Source of the DNA: Alcanivorax nanhaiticus
GTDB taxonomy: Bacteria; Pseudomonadota; Gammaproteobacteria; Pseudomonadales; Alcanivoracaceae
Direction of reading: 5' to 3'
DNA: 64,000 bases
NCBI RefSeq assembly: GCF_000756665.1
Contig: NZ_ARXV01000002.1
Span: forward strand, 310,001 to 374,000
In this document: positions 25,683 through 34,135 of the stretch, in pieces
How the letters are laid out: every line of letters begins with the position of its first letter
Position numbering within the stretch: the first letter of the stretch is position 1
The notes under the pieces: model-generated
What the model was told of the DNA's origin: nothing
Database searches by the model: none
Seen by the model: the letters and a program-made list of their open reading frames with translations, nothing else
Made by a program: the position numbers and the translations under genes

Positions 25683-26906
25683 TTAAAAAACCAGATCGAC
25701 AGACAGGCGAACGACAGTGGGATTGTCCTCTTTCAGAGGCGTACCATCTGTCACGAAGAAGCCAGTAGTCGTCACCTCTTCATCTGCGAAATCGTAGTAA
25801 TAGCTGTACTCCCCTTTGAGGGCGACCGATTCCGTCAGCGAGTAACGTAAACCAGCAGTCCAGCTCTTCTGTCTTTCGGCAAGAAAGTCATTCAGCTGCT
25901 GCGGCAATTCATCATCCAGCGCCTTGGGATAAATCGCAGACCAAGTGACCAAAGGCATCCATTTACCAAGATACTTCCCCACGCTCACGTAGCCACTTTC
26001 ACTGGTGGGATACCAGTTACTGAAGCTCACTCGCGCCATTTCACTTGAGAAAAACCAGCTGCCATCGTCATATTGCAGACCTACTCCAGCGAAGTAGGTA
26101 TAAACATCATCGATACTCAGAGTAGGAGGAGTACCCACCGCCGCAAGATCATCCTGAGGCACACTCAGAGCCGCCCCAGAGTACGCAGCCCGGAATGTCC
26201 AGTCGCTCCAGCGACTGGTCAGATTGACGCCGCTGATATCATCCGCCTGAAACTGGGCGTTCCCTGCCCGGGCACCAGCATCAACGGTACTGGAGCCCCA
26301 GAAACCAGAGACACGGTGGTACACCGGCCCGGTGGCAAAGGACCAAGCAAGTTCCATACCTTCCATGGTTTTGACCGGGGCCAGCAGGTACACCTCTGCC
26401 GGAGGGGTTACCCACGGGTAGGCGTAACCTACATCCACGTACTGGGAATGCATATAGAAGGGGGCCACAATGCGGCCAGCCTTGGCGCTGACAGTGTCCG
26501 TCAGGGCGTAATCCAGATATGCCCACTGGATTTCCGCATCGAAATCTTCTTCACCCGATGCAAACAGCTGTACCACGGCCTGCGCTTTGTCATTGATTTT
26601 GGCGTTGAACTGCACGCCAGCGCGGGTAAGAGAATCATGGCTCCATTTATCGCCAGAGCCGTCAATATAGGTGGCATCGCCAGTTTCGGTCGGCGCATCA
26701 GCAATGCTCATCCCGGCAGACAGGAACCCATTGATGGTGATCCGCTCTTCCTCATCCAGTGCCCCTTCCAGCTGTTGTTGTTCCAGCTGTTCGAGTCGCT
26801 GCTCATATGCCTTGAGCCGCTGCTCAACGTCGCTATCCGGCGTTTCAGCCCAGACTGGTCCGGTCACCAGGCCAAACATCAGCGCGGCAGAAAATGCTCT
26901 CTTCAT
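25683..26906 (-). CDS. Outer membrane porin with N-terminal coiled coil
   Basis: The protein has 407 residues from ATG 26906, chosen for the signal peptide (MKRAFSAALMFGLVTGPVWA). An upstream frame to 26954 is not needed. A short coiled coil (EQRLKAYEQRLEQLEQQQ) follows cleavage, as in several porins that trimerise. The rest is strand-rich and ends in F (VDLVF). It is the first gene of the pair with the PstS-like protein, so an anion, perhaps phosphate, is plausible. Confidence 0.85.
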   Translation of the reverse strand: MKRAFSAALMFGLVTGPVWAETPDSDVEQRLKAYEQRLEQLEQQQLEGALDEEERITINGFLSAGMSIADAPTETGDATYIDGSGDKWSHDSLTRAGVQFNAKINDKAQAVVQLFASGEEDFDAEIQWAYLDYALTDTVSAKAGRIVAPFYMHSQYVDVGYAYPWVTPPAEVYLLAPVKTMEGMELAWSFATGPVYHRVSGFWGSSTVDAGARAGNAQFQADDISGVNLTSRWSDWTFRAAYSGAALSVPQDDLAAVGTPPTLSIDDVYTYFAGVGLQYDDGSWFFSSEMARVSFSNWYPTSESGYVSVGKYLGKWMPLVTWSAIYPKALDDELPQQLNDFLAERQKSWTAGLRYSLTESVALKGEYSYYYDFADEEVTTTGFFVTDGTPLKEDNPTVVRLSVDLVF

Positions 26907-26925
26907 AATCACCCCATCGATATAC

Positions 26926-26952
26926 GTCGTTTTCCTTACTTGGAAATACGAC
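26926..26952. promoter_or_regulatory. Interrupted palindrome upstream of the porin gene
   Basis: GTCGT-TTTCC and GGAAA-T-ACGAC form a near-perfect dyad about 20 bp upstream of the porin ATG. It is either an operator or a 5' leader hairpin. Confidence 0.4.
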
Positions 26953-26987
26953 AAAAAGGCGACATTATGCCGATCACGCTGTCACCA

Positions 26988-27434
26988 TCAAGCCTCAAAT
27001 GGGGACGTTCTGCTGACCGTAAAGTCCGCGCAGACAGACGTATCATTCCTGAGCTCAAGGCACAGGCTGGCACGCTCCCCCTCTGCAGGCACCCTGGAAA
27101 GATGCATCAACATAAGGTGCATGCCTCCGGGGGCAAAGGACACACTCCCCCCTGCGGGGACCATCACCTCGTGCAAATGACGCATGGCACGGGTGCCATC
27201 CTCCTGCATAGACATGTCGTGCAGCATGACGTGACCGGCAAAGTCGCTCCGGGCACCGGTGATCACCACCGCCGCATCGCCGGTGTTGGTCACCGTTACA
27301 TAACCCGCCATGGAGGGGGACACCGGCGGTACCGCCCGTAACCAGGCCTCATCGAGCACAAGCTCTGCCTGAGCGGTTGCCGCCCAAAGCATCGCGCCGG
27401 CCAGAACGGCCCCTTTAGAGAAGACTTTCTGCAT
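26988..27434 (-). CDS. PCu(A)C-family copper chaperone
   Basis: The protein has 148 residues from ATG 27434. It has a signal peptide (residues 1-23) and the copper motif with H and M ligands, seen as 'HVMLHDM', then 'MRHLHEVMVP' and 'GGMHLMLM'. PCuAC carries Cu(I) in the periplasm to the CuA site of cytochrome oxidase, with SCO. The start lies 20 bp inside the end of the SCO gene, so the two are coupled. The long in-frame extension to 27548 overlaps SCO entirely and is rejected. Confidence 0.92.
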   Translation of the reverse strand: MQKVFSKGAVLAGAMLWAATAQAELVLDEAWLRAVPPVSPSMAGYVTVTNTGDAAVVITGARSDFAGHVMLHDMSMQEDGTRAMRHLHEVMVPAGGSVSFAPGGMHLMLMHLSRVPAEGERASLCLELRNDTSVCADFTVSRTSPFEA

Positions 27435-27981
27435 CCGCAGCCACCTCATCAATATTGAAATCCGCCGGGTAGAGTTTGCGTACTCGCGCCTGGTCATCCA
27501 GCAGGTAGATATAGTCGCTGTGGGTGAAGAGGTAATTCTCTTCCTCATCTCCTTTGATAAAAACCACCCCGTATTGCTCAGCGACTTGTCGTATCTCTGC
27601 CAGAGAGCCCGTCAGACCGACCATCTCAGCCTTGAACCAGGGCAGGTACTCCTTCAGGTGCTCGGCTGTATCCCGTTCCGGGTCGAAAGTAATAAACACC
27701 GGCTGCACCCGATCCGCCAGCCCGGCCTCATCCAGGTTCCGATAGACCTGAGCTACACGTGCCAACACCGCCGGGCAGATGTCCGGACAATGGGTGTATC
27801 CGAAGAAAAGGATAGACACCTGGCCTTTGAGATTATCCTGTGAAAACGGCTTTCCATCCTGGTCAGTAAGTGAAAACTCACCACCCAGACGAGTATTAAC
27901 GGGAAGATCGCTTTCCGGCTTGTCGCACCCTGCGAGTAGAATCAGCACTAACAATGACAGGATGTACGGCAGTTTTCGCAT
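27415..27981 (-). CDS. SCO1/SenC copper-delivery lipoprotein
   Basis: The 188-residue protein has a lipobox LAGC (Cys 19). The thioredoxin-like fold has the copper CxxxC motif CPDIC, and the third ligand His is expected in 'FTHSDYIYLLD'. SCO metallates or reduces the CuA centre of cytochrome c oxidase. It is first in the sco-PCuAC pair. The ctaA-ctaB genes at the window start are part of the same oxidase assembly pathway. It is divergent from miaB. Confidence 0.92.
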   Translation of the reverse strand: MRKLPYILSLLVLILLAGCDKPESDLPVNTRLGGEFSLTDQDGKPFSQDNLKGQVSILFFGYTHCPDICPAVLARVAQVYRNLDEAGLADRVQPVFITFDPERDTAEHLKEYLPWFKAEMVGLTGSLAEIRQVAEQYGVVFIKGDEEENYLFTHSDYIYLLDDQARVRKLYPADFNIDEVAADAESLL

Positions 27982-27993
27982 GATCGCTCCGGT

Positions 27994-28002
27994 TGGTATA
28001 AT
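27994..28002 (+). promoter_or_regulatory. Extended -10 promoter upstream of miaB
   Basis: TGG-TATAAT is an extended -10 element with a perfect TATAAT, 74 bp before the miaB start. The -35 region (27974-27979) is poor and overlaps the sco start. Confidence 0.5.
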
Positions 28003-28075
28003 CCGCGCCTATTTTGACGCTATTCAACGGTTAGGCAAGCCAAACCGGCTCGCTGCCCCGTGATGGAGGTGCCCC

Positions 28076-29413
28076 TTGGCACGCAAGCTTTTTATCCAGA
28101 CCCACGGCTGCCAGATGAACGAGTACGATTCCACCCGCATGGTGGACCTGCTCGAATCCAGCCACAGCCTTGAGCAAACCGACAATCCCGACGAAGCGGA
28201 TGTGCTGCTGCTCAACACCTGCTCCATCCGTGAGAAGGCCCAGGAAAAGGTGTTTCACCAACTGGGGCGCTGGAAAAAGCTCAAGGACGCCAACCCCGAC
28301 ATGATCATCGGCGTGGGCGGCTGTGTGGCCAGCCAGGAAGGGGAAGCCATCCGCGAACGTGCCCCCTACGTAGACGTGGTTTTTGGCCCCCAGACCCTGC
28401 ATCGCCTGCCCGGTCTCATCACCAAGGCCGCCAGCACCCGTGAGCTGGCCATTGATGTGACCTTCCCGGAGATCGAAAAGTTCGACAATCTGCCTGAACC
28501 CAGCGTCGATGGCCCCACCGCTTTCGTGTCCATCATGGAAGGCTGCTCAAAGTACTGTACTTTCTGCGTGGTGCCCTACACCCGTGGTGAAGAGGTCAGC
28601 CGCCCGGTGCAACCCGTGCTCGACGAGATTGAGCATCTGGCGGAAATGGGCGTGCGCGAGGTGAATCTGCTGGGCCAGAATGTGAACGCCTATCGGGGCC
28701 AGGGGGCCAACGGTGAAACCCTGGACCTGGCCGACCTGATCCTGTTGATCCGCGATATCGACGGTATCGACCGCATCCGTTACACCACCAGCCACCCGGT
28801 GGAGTTTTCTGATGCGCTGATTCAGGTATACGAAGAAGTCCCCGAGCTGGTCAGCCACCTGCACCTGCCAGTGCAGTCCGGCTCTGACCGTATTCTCGCC
28901 ATGATGAAGCGCAACCACATGGTGCTGGAGTACAAGAGCAAGCTACGCAAGCTCAAGCGCATTCGTCCGGACATTTCCTTTAGCTCGGATTTCATCATCG
29001 GCTTCCCCGGTGAAACCGACCGGGATTTCGAAGACACCATGGATCTGATCCACGAGATCGGCTTCGACATGTCCTTCAGCTTTATCTACAGCGCCCGCCC
29101 CGGCACCCCGGCGGCAGACCTGCCCGATGATGTGCCCATGGACGTGAAGAAGCAGCGCCTGGCCATTCTGCAACAGCGCATCAACCAGAACGCCCAGGAC
29201 ATCTCCCGCAAGATGGTGGGCAGCACCCAGCGTATTCTGGTGGATGGTTTTTCCAAGAAGGATCCCGGCCAGCTCAAGGGCCGTACCGAGAATAATCGGG
29301 TGGTGAACTTCCGTTGTGACGATACCGATCTGATCGGCAAATTTGTGGATGTGACCATCGCCGAAGCCTACAGTAATTCGCTGCTCGGCACCGATCCGCG
29401 CAACCCGGGCTGA
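28076..29413 (+). CDS. miaB: tRNA-2-methylthio-N6-dimethylallyladenosine synthase
   Basis: The 445-residue protein is a radical-SAM methylthiotransferase. Three Cys in the N-terminal UPF0004 domain ('[11 protein letters not shown]', '[10 protein letters not shown]', 'GGCVA') bind one Fe-S cluster. CSKYCTFC (from C157) binds the radical-SAM cluster. A TRAM domain closes the protein. It adds the 2-methylthio group to i6A37 of tRNA. The only workable start is TTG at 28076 (then ARK). GGAGG lies six bases upstream (28065-28069), and a stop at 28061 blocks extension. Confidence 0.96.
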   Translation: MARKLFIQTHGCQMNEYDSTRMVDLLESSHSLEQTDNPDEADVLLLNTCSIREKAQEKVFHQLGRWKKLKDANPDMIIGVGGCVASQEGEAIRERAPYVDVVFGPQTLHRLPGLITKAASTRELAIDVTFPEIEKFDNLPEPSVDGPTAFVSIMEGCSKYCTFCVVPYTRGEEVSRPVQPVLDEIEHLAEMGVREVNLLGQNVNAYRGQGANGETLDLADLILLIRDIDGIDRIRYTTSHPVEFSDALIQVYEEVPELVSHLHLPVQSGSDRILAMMKRNHMVLEYKSKLRKLKRIRPDISFSSDFIIGFPGETDRDFEDTMDLIHEIGFDMSFSFIYSARPGTPAADLPDDVPMDVKKQRLAILQQRINQNAQDISRKMVGSTQRILVDGFSKKDPGQLKGRTENNRVVNFRCDDTDLIGKFVDVTIAEAYSNSLLGTDPRNPG

Positions 29414-29443
29414 TCGCCCGGGTTGCACGTCCAGGCTAAGCCA

Positions 29444-31489
29444 TTACGGGTTGCTTTGTAGCAGCCCGTTTTCATCTCTGGCAGGGGCCAGATAATCAGG
29501 CAGCAGCACTACCGACTCCGGATTGTTCTGGGCAAAGCTGGCATCGGGAGCCACATCGCCCCCTTCGCTATCAAAGAGGTTATCGAAGCGCAGCACCTGT
29601 TTCTGCGATTTTTCAGCCACATAAAGGCTGGATCCATCCCAGGCGATATCCACCGGGTTGCCCAACTGGGTATTGCCCACGGCGTCGTTATTGCCGTCAT
29701 CAATGCTGATGGCCACTGGCGTATTGCCATCCGCCCGGTCCGCGCGCTCAATCACATACAACTTGCCGTCGGTGCCATTTGCGCCACTTCCCACGTCAGA
29801 GACAATCAGGGCATTGCGATCCGCCACATAGACAATCCCATGCAGATTGGTCGGCGCAGTAATCGGCATACCACCGATAGTCGGGGTGATTGTGCGATCA
29901 GGACCGCCGGTGCCTCTGTCCACACTGTAGTCCTCAAATACCGCCACAGTGCCATTCACCAGCGCCACGTAGAGGGTATCGCTGTCCGGGTCATAGTCCA
30001 GATCCCAGGGCGCCACACTCAGCGTGGTCTTGTAAAGTGGCGCCACGTTGCCGCCCGCCTGGGCACCAAACACTTTCACCGCGGGATCACCATTGTCGGT
30101 CACCAGCACCAACCCCAGGCCATCCGCGATATCAAACCCCTTGGGGCTGACCAACCCGGTATTTTCACCGCTCAGCATACGATCACGGCTCAGGCTAAAC
30201 ATCTCGCCATCGCGAGCCACCCCTAGCCGGTTGATCACAGCCATGCTGCCCTCACTGGGCGTCATCGCATTATCCGCTGTCAGGTACACATCCCCGAGCT
30301 GGTTGACACTCACACTCTCCAGCGAGCCGCCGACTGTAAAACTGCGCGTCACCATCGACAGATCAGTATCCAGCACCACCACATCAGGCTGGCCCATGAG
30401 CGGCGGATTACTGGTGACCAGCACCCCCTCAATGGAAATACGGGTGTCATCGATATCAGACACATCGTCCCCCAACGGCACCGTAGCATCGCGGATCAGG
30501 GCTTCAGGCTTGACGGAATCGACCACTCTGGACGGCGCAATATCGCCAGACTCCCCGGCAAAGATATTGTTGTAGACCAGGATGGCATCATTGGATTTCT
30601 CGGCAATAAAGGCCCGGTTGCCTTCCAGAATCAGGTCCACCGGATTGCCCAGCAAGGTGGAAGGCCCGGCAATGGTGCGATCCGGTGTCACCATCCCCTC
30701 CGCGGTGCTGGCGCTGGAAATCACGAAGATCTTGCCATCATCGGCCACGCCCGGATCGGCCACATCCGTCACTACCAGTGTGTCGATGTCCGCCCGGTAG
30801 GCAATGCCATGAATATTAGACACGGCCATTCCGTCACCGGGAGTAATCGTGCGCGCAGCCATGGCCGAGAAGTCTCCTGCCACATAGTTATCGATGACCA
30901 GGATGGTGCCATTGGTCATGGCCAGGAACGCCCGATCCAGCGTCTCGTTGTAAACCAGATCCCAGGCATTACCGGGAAGACTTGTGGAAGCAAGGGGCGT
31001 CGCTTCCTCACCGGCGGCGGTGCCATACACCTCAATACTGTTTCCACCCACGTTGGCCGCGAAAATCAGACCGGCTTGATGGGCAATCGCTACCCCTTTC
31101 AGATTGGCTGATCCCGGAGCATCCACCTCGCGATCGAGCCCCAGATTACTGGTAGCCTCATCCGGCCGTGATGAGGTGCGGTGCACCACCTGGAACTGGC
31201 TCGGCGAAGCACTGATATCACTGGCGGCATAGAGATTGCCCAGCAGATCCAGCACCATGCCTTCATTAGCGTTGGACTGAAAGGTAGCCTCGACTGCCAG
31301 GTTTGGCCCCAGCCGGTCAATCTGACCCTTGTTGTCACTACCATTGTGCATCACCAGCAAAGGCGCCGAACGGGCACTGGCGGGCACAACCTGCCGATTG
31401 CTGTTGCTGCTCCCATTTCCGCCACACCCAGCCAGGGTCAAGGCAGTACCCATCGTCAAACCCGTTATCCAGTGCAATTGCCGATTCAT
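29444..31489 (-). CDS. Large lipoprotein with duplicated beta-propeller-like modules
   Basis: The protein has 681 residues from ATG 31489, with lipobox LAGC (Cys 22). Two halves repeat the same order of motifs: 'DLVYNETLDRAFLAMTNGT', 'NIHGIAYRADIDTLVVTDV', 'GNPVDLILEGNRAFIAEKS' in the first half, and 'DLDYDPDSDTLYVALVNGT', 'NLHGIVYVADRNALIVSDV', 'GNPVDIAWDGSSLYVAEKS' in the second. This suggests a duplicated NHL/YVTN-like propeller. No catalytic site is seen. The rest is Gly/Asp rich, as in calcium-rich surface proteins. The role is unknown; cell-surface binding is a guess. It is convergent with miaB. Confidence 0.78.
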   Translation of the reverse strand: MNRQLHWITGLTMGTALTLAGCGGNGSSNSNRQVVPASARSAPLLVMHNGSDNKGQIDRLGPNLAVEATFQSNANEGMVLDLLGNLYAASDISASPSQFQVVHRTSSRPDEATSNLGLDREVDAPGSANLKGVAIAHQAGLIFAANVGGNSIEVYGTAAGEEATPLASTSLPGNAWDLVYNETLDRAFLAMTNGTILVIDNYVAGDFSAMAARTITPGDGMAVSNIHGIAYRADIDTLVVTDVADPGVADDGKIFVISSASTAEGMVTPDRTIAGPSTLLGNPVDLILEGNRAFIAEKSNDAILVYNNIFAGESGDIAPSRVVDSVKPEALIRDATVPLGDDVSDIDDTRISIEGVLVTSNPPLMGQPDVVVLDTDLSMVTRSFTVGGSLESVSVNQLGDVYLTADNAMTPSEGSMAVINRLGVARDGEMFSLSRDRMLSGENTGLVSPKGFDIADGLGLVLVTDNGDPAVKVFGAQAGGNVAPLYKTTLSVAPWDLDYDPDSDTLYVALVNGTVAVFEDYSVDRGTGGPDRTITPTIGGMPITAPTNLHGIVYVADRNALIVSDVGSGANGTDGKLYVIERADRADGNTPVAISIDDGNNDAVGNTQLGNPVDIAWDGSSLYVAEKSQKQVLRFDNLFDSEGGDVAPDASFAQNNPESVVLLPDYLAPARDENGLLQSNP

Positions 31490-31700
31490 GTTGTCGCTCC
31501 TGATCAATCCATTATGTCGATACGCGTAAAAATTCCGTGCACACAATCAGTTACGCCACCGAAACGACATTGGATGTAGCAAAACGCAATGAATCGTAGC
31601 CATCTGTTAATCGCGTCAGGGAGTCGCTCCTCCTCCCGAATACTGCCCTTGTGCGGGAAACGTTAGCCGCACCGCGCGCAGACACAGCAAATTCACTTCC

Positions 31701-31717
31701 CCGAAGCCCGCCTTCGG
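31701..31717. other. Hairpin in the 31490-31765 divergent region
   Basis: CCGAAG-CCCGC-CTTCGG lies about 50 bp upstream of phoL. The gap shows no gene, and no clear promoter was found. Confidence 0.35.
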
Positions 31718-31765
31718 AGTATTCTGAAACCCTTTGCAACAGCCCGCAGGGCCACCTTTTCCATC

Positions 31766-32770
31766 TTGGACACACCACTCGCTTCACAGCACATCCGCCT
31801 CGAACCCAACGATTCCCGTCGCCTGGCCAGTTTGTGTGGTCATCTTGATGAACACATCAAGCAGATTGCTACGCGCCTGCATGTGGATATCCATAATCGT
31901 GGCAACCAGTTCCACCTGTCTGGCGAGCCGGATCTGGTGGAGGCCGCTGCCACAATCTTGTCCGAACTGTACGACCAGACACGGGACGGCACAGAGCTGA
32001 CTCCGGAAATGGTCCACCTGCATCTGCAACAGTCCAGCGTTGCCGAAATGGCCACCGGGAACGTTGCCGACAATACCGTGCCTTTCCCTTCGGACGACGT
32101 CGTCATTCGCACCCGCCGGGTCAAGATCAAGCCCCGCGGCGCGCACCAGCGCGAGTACGTCAAGAATGTACAGAAATACGACATCAACTTTGGTGTGGGC
32201 CCGGCCGGTACCGGCAAGACCTGGTTGGCGGTGGCCTGTGCGGTAGATGCTCTGGAAAAGGCAGAAATACAACGCATTCTGCTGGTTCGCCCGGCGGTCG
32301 AAGCCGGGGAAAAACTGGGTTTCCTGCCGGGGGATCTGGCCGAGAAGATCGACCCTTATCTGCGTCCGCTCTACGATGCCTTGTATGAAATGCTCGGTTT
32401 CGAAAAGGTCGCCAAACTGATGGACAGAATGGTCATTGAGGTTGCGCCGCTGGCCTATATGCGTGGGCGAACCCTGAACAACAGTTTTGTGATTCTGGAT
32501 GAAGCCCAGAACACCACTCCGGAACAGATGAAAATGTTCCTGACCCGGATCGGATTCGGCACCCGGGCTGTGATCACCGGTGACGTAACCCAGGTGGATC
32601 TGCCCCGTCATCAACGCTCAGGTCTGGTGAATACTCTGGAAGTCCTGGACGGCGTCAAAGGCATTGGCGTCACCACCTTCGACAGTAAAGATGTGGTTCG
32701 CCACCCCCTGGTTCAACGCATTGTAGAGGCCTATGACCGTCATGAACGGGATACCGATACCGACCGTTGA
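31766..32770 (+). CDS. phoL: PhoH-like ATPase PhoL (YbeZ)
   Basis: The 334-residue protein has a KH-like N-terminal part, a Walker A motif GPAGTGKT and a Walker B region 'FVILDEAQNTTPEQMKMFL'. The start appears to be TTG at 31766 (L-DTPLAS). No SD is obvious, and a CTG at 31724 is an alternative. PhoL acts in RNA handling and ribosome biogenesis with YbeY. The ybeY start is inside the last 38 bp, as in the standard phoL-ybeY-corC operon. Confidence 0.92.
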   Translation: MDTPLASQHIRLEPNDSRRLASLCGHLDEHIKQIATRLHVDIHNRGNQFHLSGEPDLVEAAATILSELYDQTRDGTELTPEMVHLHLQQSSVAEMATGNVADNTVPFPSDDVVIRTRRVKIKPRGAHQREYVKNVQKYDINFGVGPAGTGKTWLAVACAVDALEKAEIQRILLVRPAVEAGEKLGFLPGDLAEKIDPYLRPLYDALYEMLGFEKVAKLMDRMVIEVAPLAYMRGRTLNNSFVILDEAQNTTPEQMKMFLTRIGFGTRAVITGDVTQVDLPRHQRSGLVNTLEVLDGVKGIGVTTFDSKDVVRHPLVQRIVEAYDRHERDTDTDR

Positions 32771-33251
32771 CATCCAGCGCGCCACCGAGAGCCCGGACAT
32801 CCCTGACGATAGCCAGTTGGTGAGTTGGGCGCGCCATGCTGCGCAGGCGGCGGGTGGCGCGGAAGGGGACATTACCCTGCGCATTGTCAATGAAGACGAA
32901 ATCCGCGAACTGAACCGGGATTATCGCAGCAAGGACAAACCCACCAACGTGCTGTCCTTCCCCTTTGAGATGCCGGAAGGGCTCCCTGCTGATGCCATGG
33001 AGCCACTGTTGGGCGACATCATCATCTGCGACAGCGTGGTGCGCCAGGAAGCCATTGAACAGCACAAAACCCTGCAGGCACACTGGGCACACATGGTCAC
33101 CCATGGCGTGCTGCACCTGCTGGGCTATGATCATATTGATGACGACGATGCCGTCGCCATGGAAACACTGGAAATTCGCGCCTTGGCAGAACAAGGGTTT
33201 GATGACCCCTACACTGAGGCACCCGATAACACGATGGAGCAGTCCCCCTGA
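32733..33251 (+). CDS. ybeY: Endoribonuclease YbeY
   Basis: The 172-residue protein has the zinc motif HGVLHLLGYDH (H124, H128, H134). 'TNVLSFPFE' and 'LGDIIICD' precede it. YbeY helps 16S rRNA 3' maturation and quality control of 70S ribosomes. The ATG overlaps phoL; a second ATG three codons later is possible. The stop overlaps the corC start as TGATG. Confidence 0.95.
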   Translation: MTVMNGIPIPTVDIQRATESPDIPDDSQLVSWARHAAQAAGGAEGDITLRIVNEDEIRELNRDYRSKDKPTNVLSFPFEMPEGLPADAMEPLLGDIIICDSVVRQEAIEQHKTLQAHWAHMVTHGVLHLLGYDHIDDDDAVAMETLEIRALAEQGFDDPYTEAPDNTMEQSP

Positions 33252-34135
33252 TGTCAGACGATTATTCGGATAACGGTACCAGCCGAAGTTGGTTGGAGCG
33301 TGTCGGCCAGTTTTTCTCATCCACACCGGGCGACCGGTCTGAGCTGCTGGAATTGATCCGCTCCATGCGCGACAGCGACGTTATTGACGGGGACACCCTC
33401 GGCATCATTGAAGGGGCCATCTGTGTGGCCGACATGCAGGTGCGGGAAATCATGATTCCCCGCTCGCAAATGGTCAGCATCCGCTCCAGCTCCGATCCAC
33501 GCGACTTCCTGCCCACCATCATCGATTGCGCCCATTCGCGCTTTCCGGTGCTCGGTGAGGACCCGGACGAAGTCATCGGCATCCTGCTGGCCAAGGATCT
33601 GCTACCGCTGATCCTTGATCCGGCCCGTATGGAACGTTTTGCCATCAAGGATCACATCCGTTCGGCTATGGTAGTGCCTGAGTCCAAGCGTCTCGACTCG
33701 CTGCTGCGTGAATTTCGCATCAGCCGCAACCACATGGCCATCGTCGTCAACGAATACGGCGGCATCGCCGGCCTGGTGACCATTGAGGATGTGCTGGAAC
33801 AGATCGTCGGCGAAATCGAAGATGAGCACGATATCGAAGAAGACGATTACCTGATCAAGGATCTGGACGACAACGAATACACCGTCAAGGCACTGACGCC
33901 CATCGACGACTTCAACGAGCACTTTGATTGCGAATTCAGTGACGAAGAGTTCGACACCATCGGGGGATTGGTGATGCAGAAGTTTGGTCGACTACCGGGG
34001 CGCGATGAAAGCGTGGATCTGGACGGTTACCGCTTCACCGTACTCAGCGCCGACGGCAGAACCATACGATTGCTGCGCGTCACACCACCGGGGGAAAACA
34101 ATAATGAACCCACCACAGAACAGGCCAGCACCTGA
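33251..34135 (+). CDS. corC: CorC/YbeX CBS-domain transporter-associated protein
   Basis: The 294-residue cytosolic protein has two CBS domains (about residues 66-190; 'VREIMIPRSQMVSI' and 'VNEYGGIAGLVTIEDVLEQI'). A CorC_HlyC domain follows ('FDTIGGLVMQKFGRLP'). CorC is linked to Mg/Co efflux and, in the ybeZYX context, to ribosome biology. It starts on the ybeY stop codon. The next gene begins 32 bp before its end. Confidence 0.94.
   Translation: MSDDYSDNGTSRSWLERVGQFFSSTPGDRSELLELIRSMRDSDVIDGDTLGIIEGAICVADMQVREIMIPRSQMVSIRSSSDPRDFLPTIIDCAHSRFPVLGEDPDEVIGILLAKDLLPLILDPARMERFAIKDHIRSAMVVPESKRLDSLLREFRISRNHMAIVVNEYGGIAGLVTIEDVLEQIVGEIEDEHDIEEDDYLIKDLDDNEYTVKALTPIDDFNEHFDCEFSDEEFDTIGGLVMQKFGRLPGRDESVDLDGYRFTVLSADGRTIRLLRVTPPGENNNEPTTEQAST

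Noticed and set aside
26073-27341. 422-residue open frame on the plus strand
   Set aside because: It runs antisense through the porin and PCuAC genes, which have signal peptides and family motifs. Its own translation shows none.
27415-27548. Longer N-terminus for the PCuAC gene
   Set aside because: It overlaps the SCO coding sequence and hides the signal peptide.
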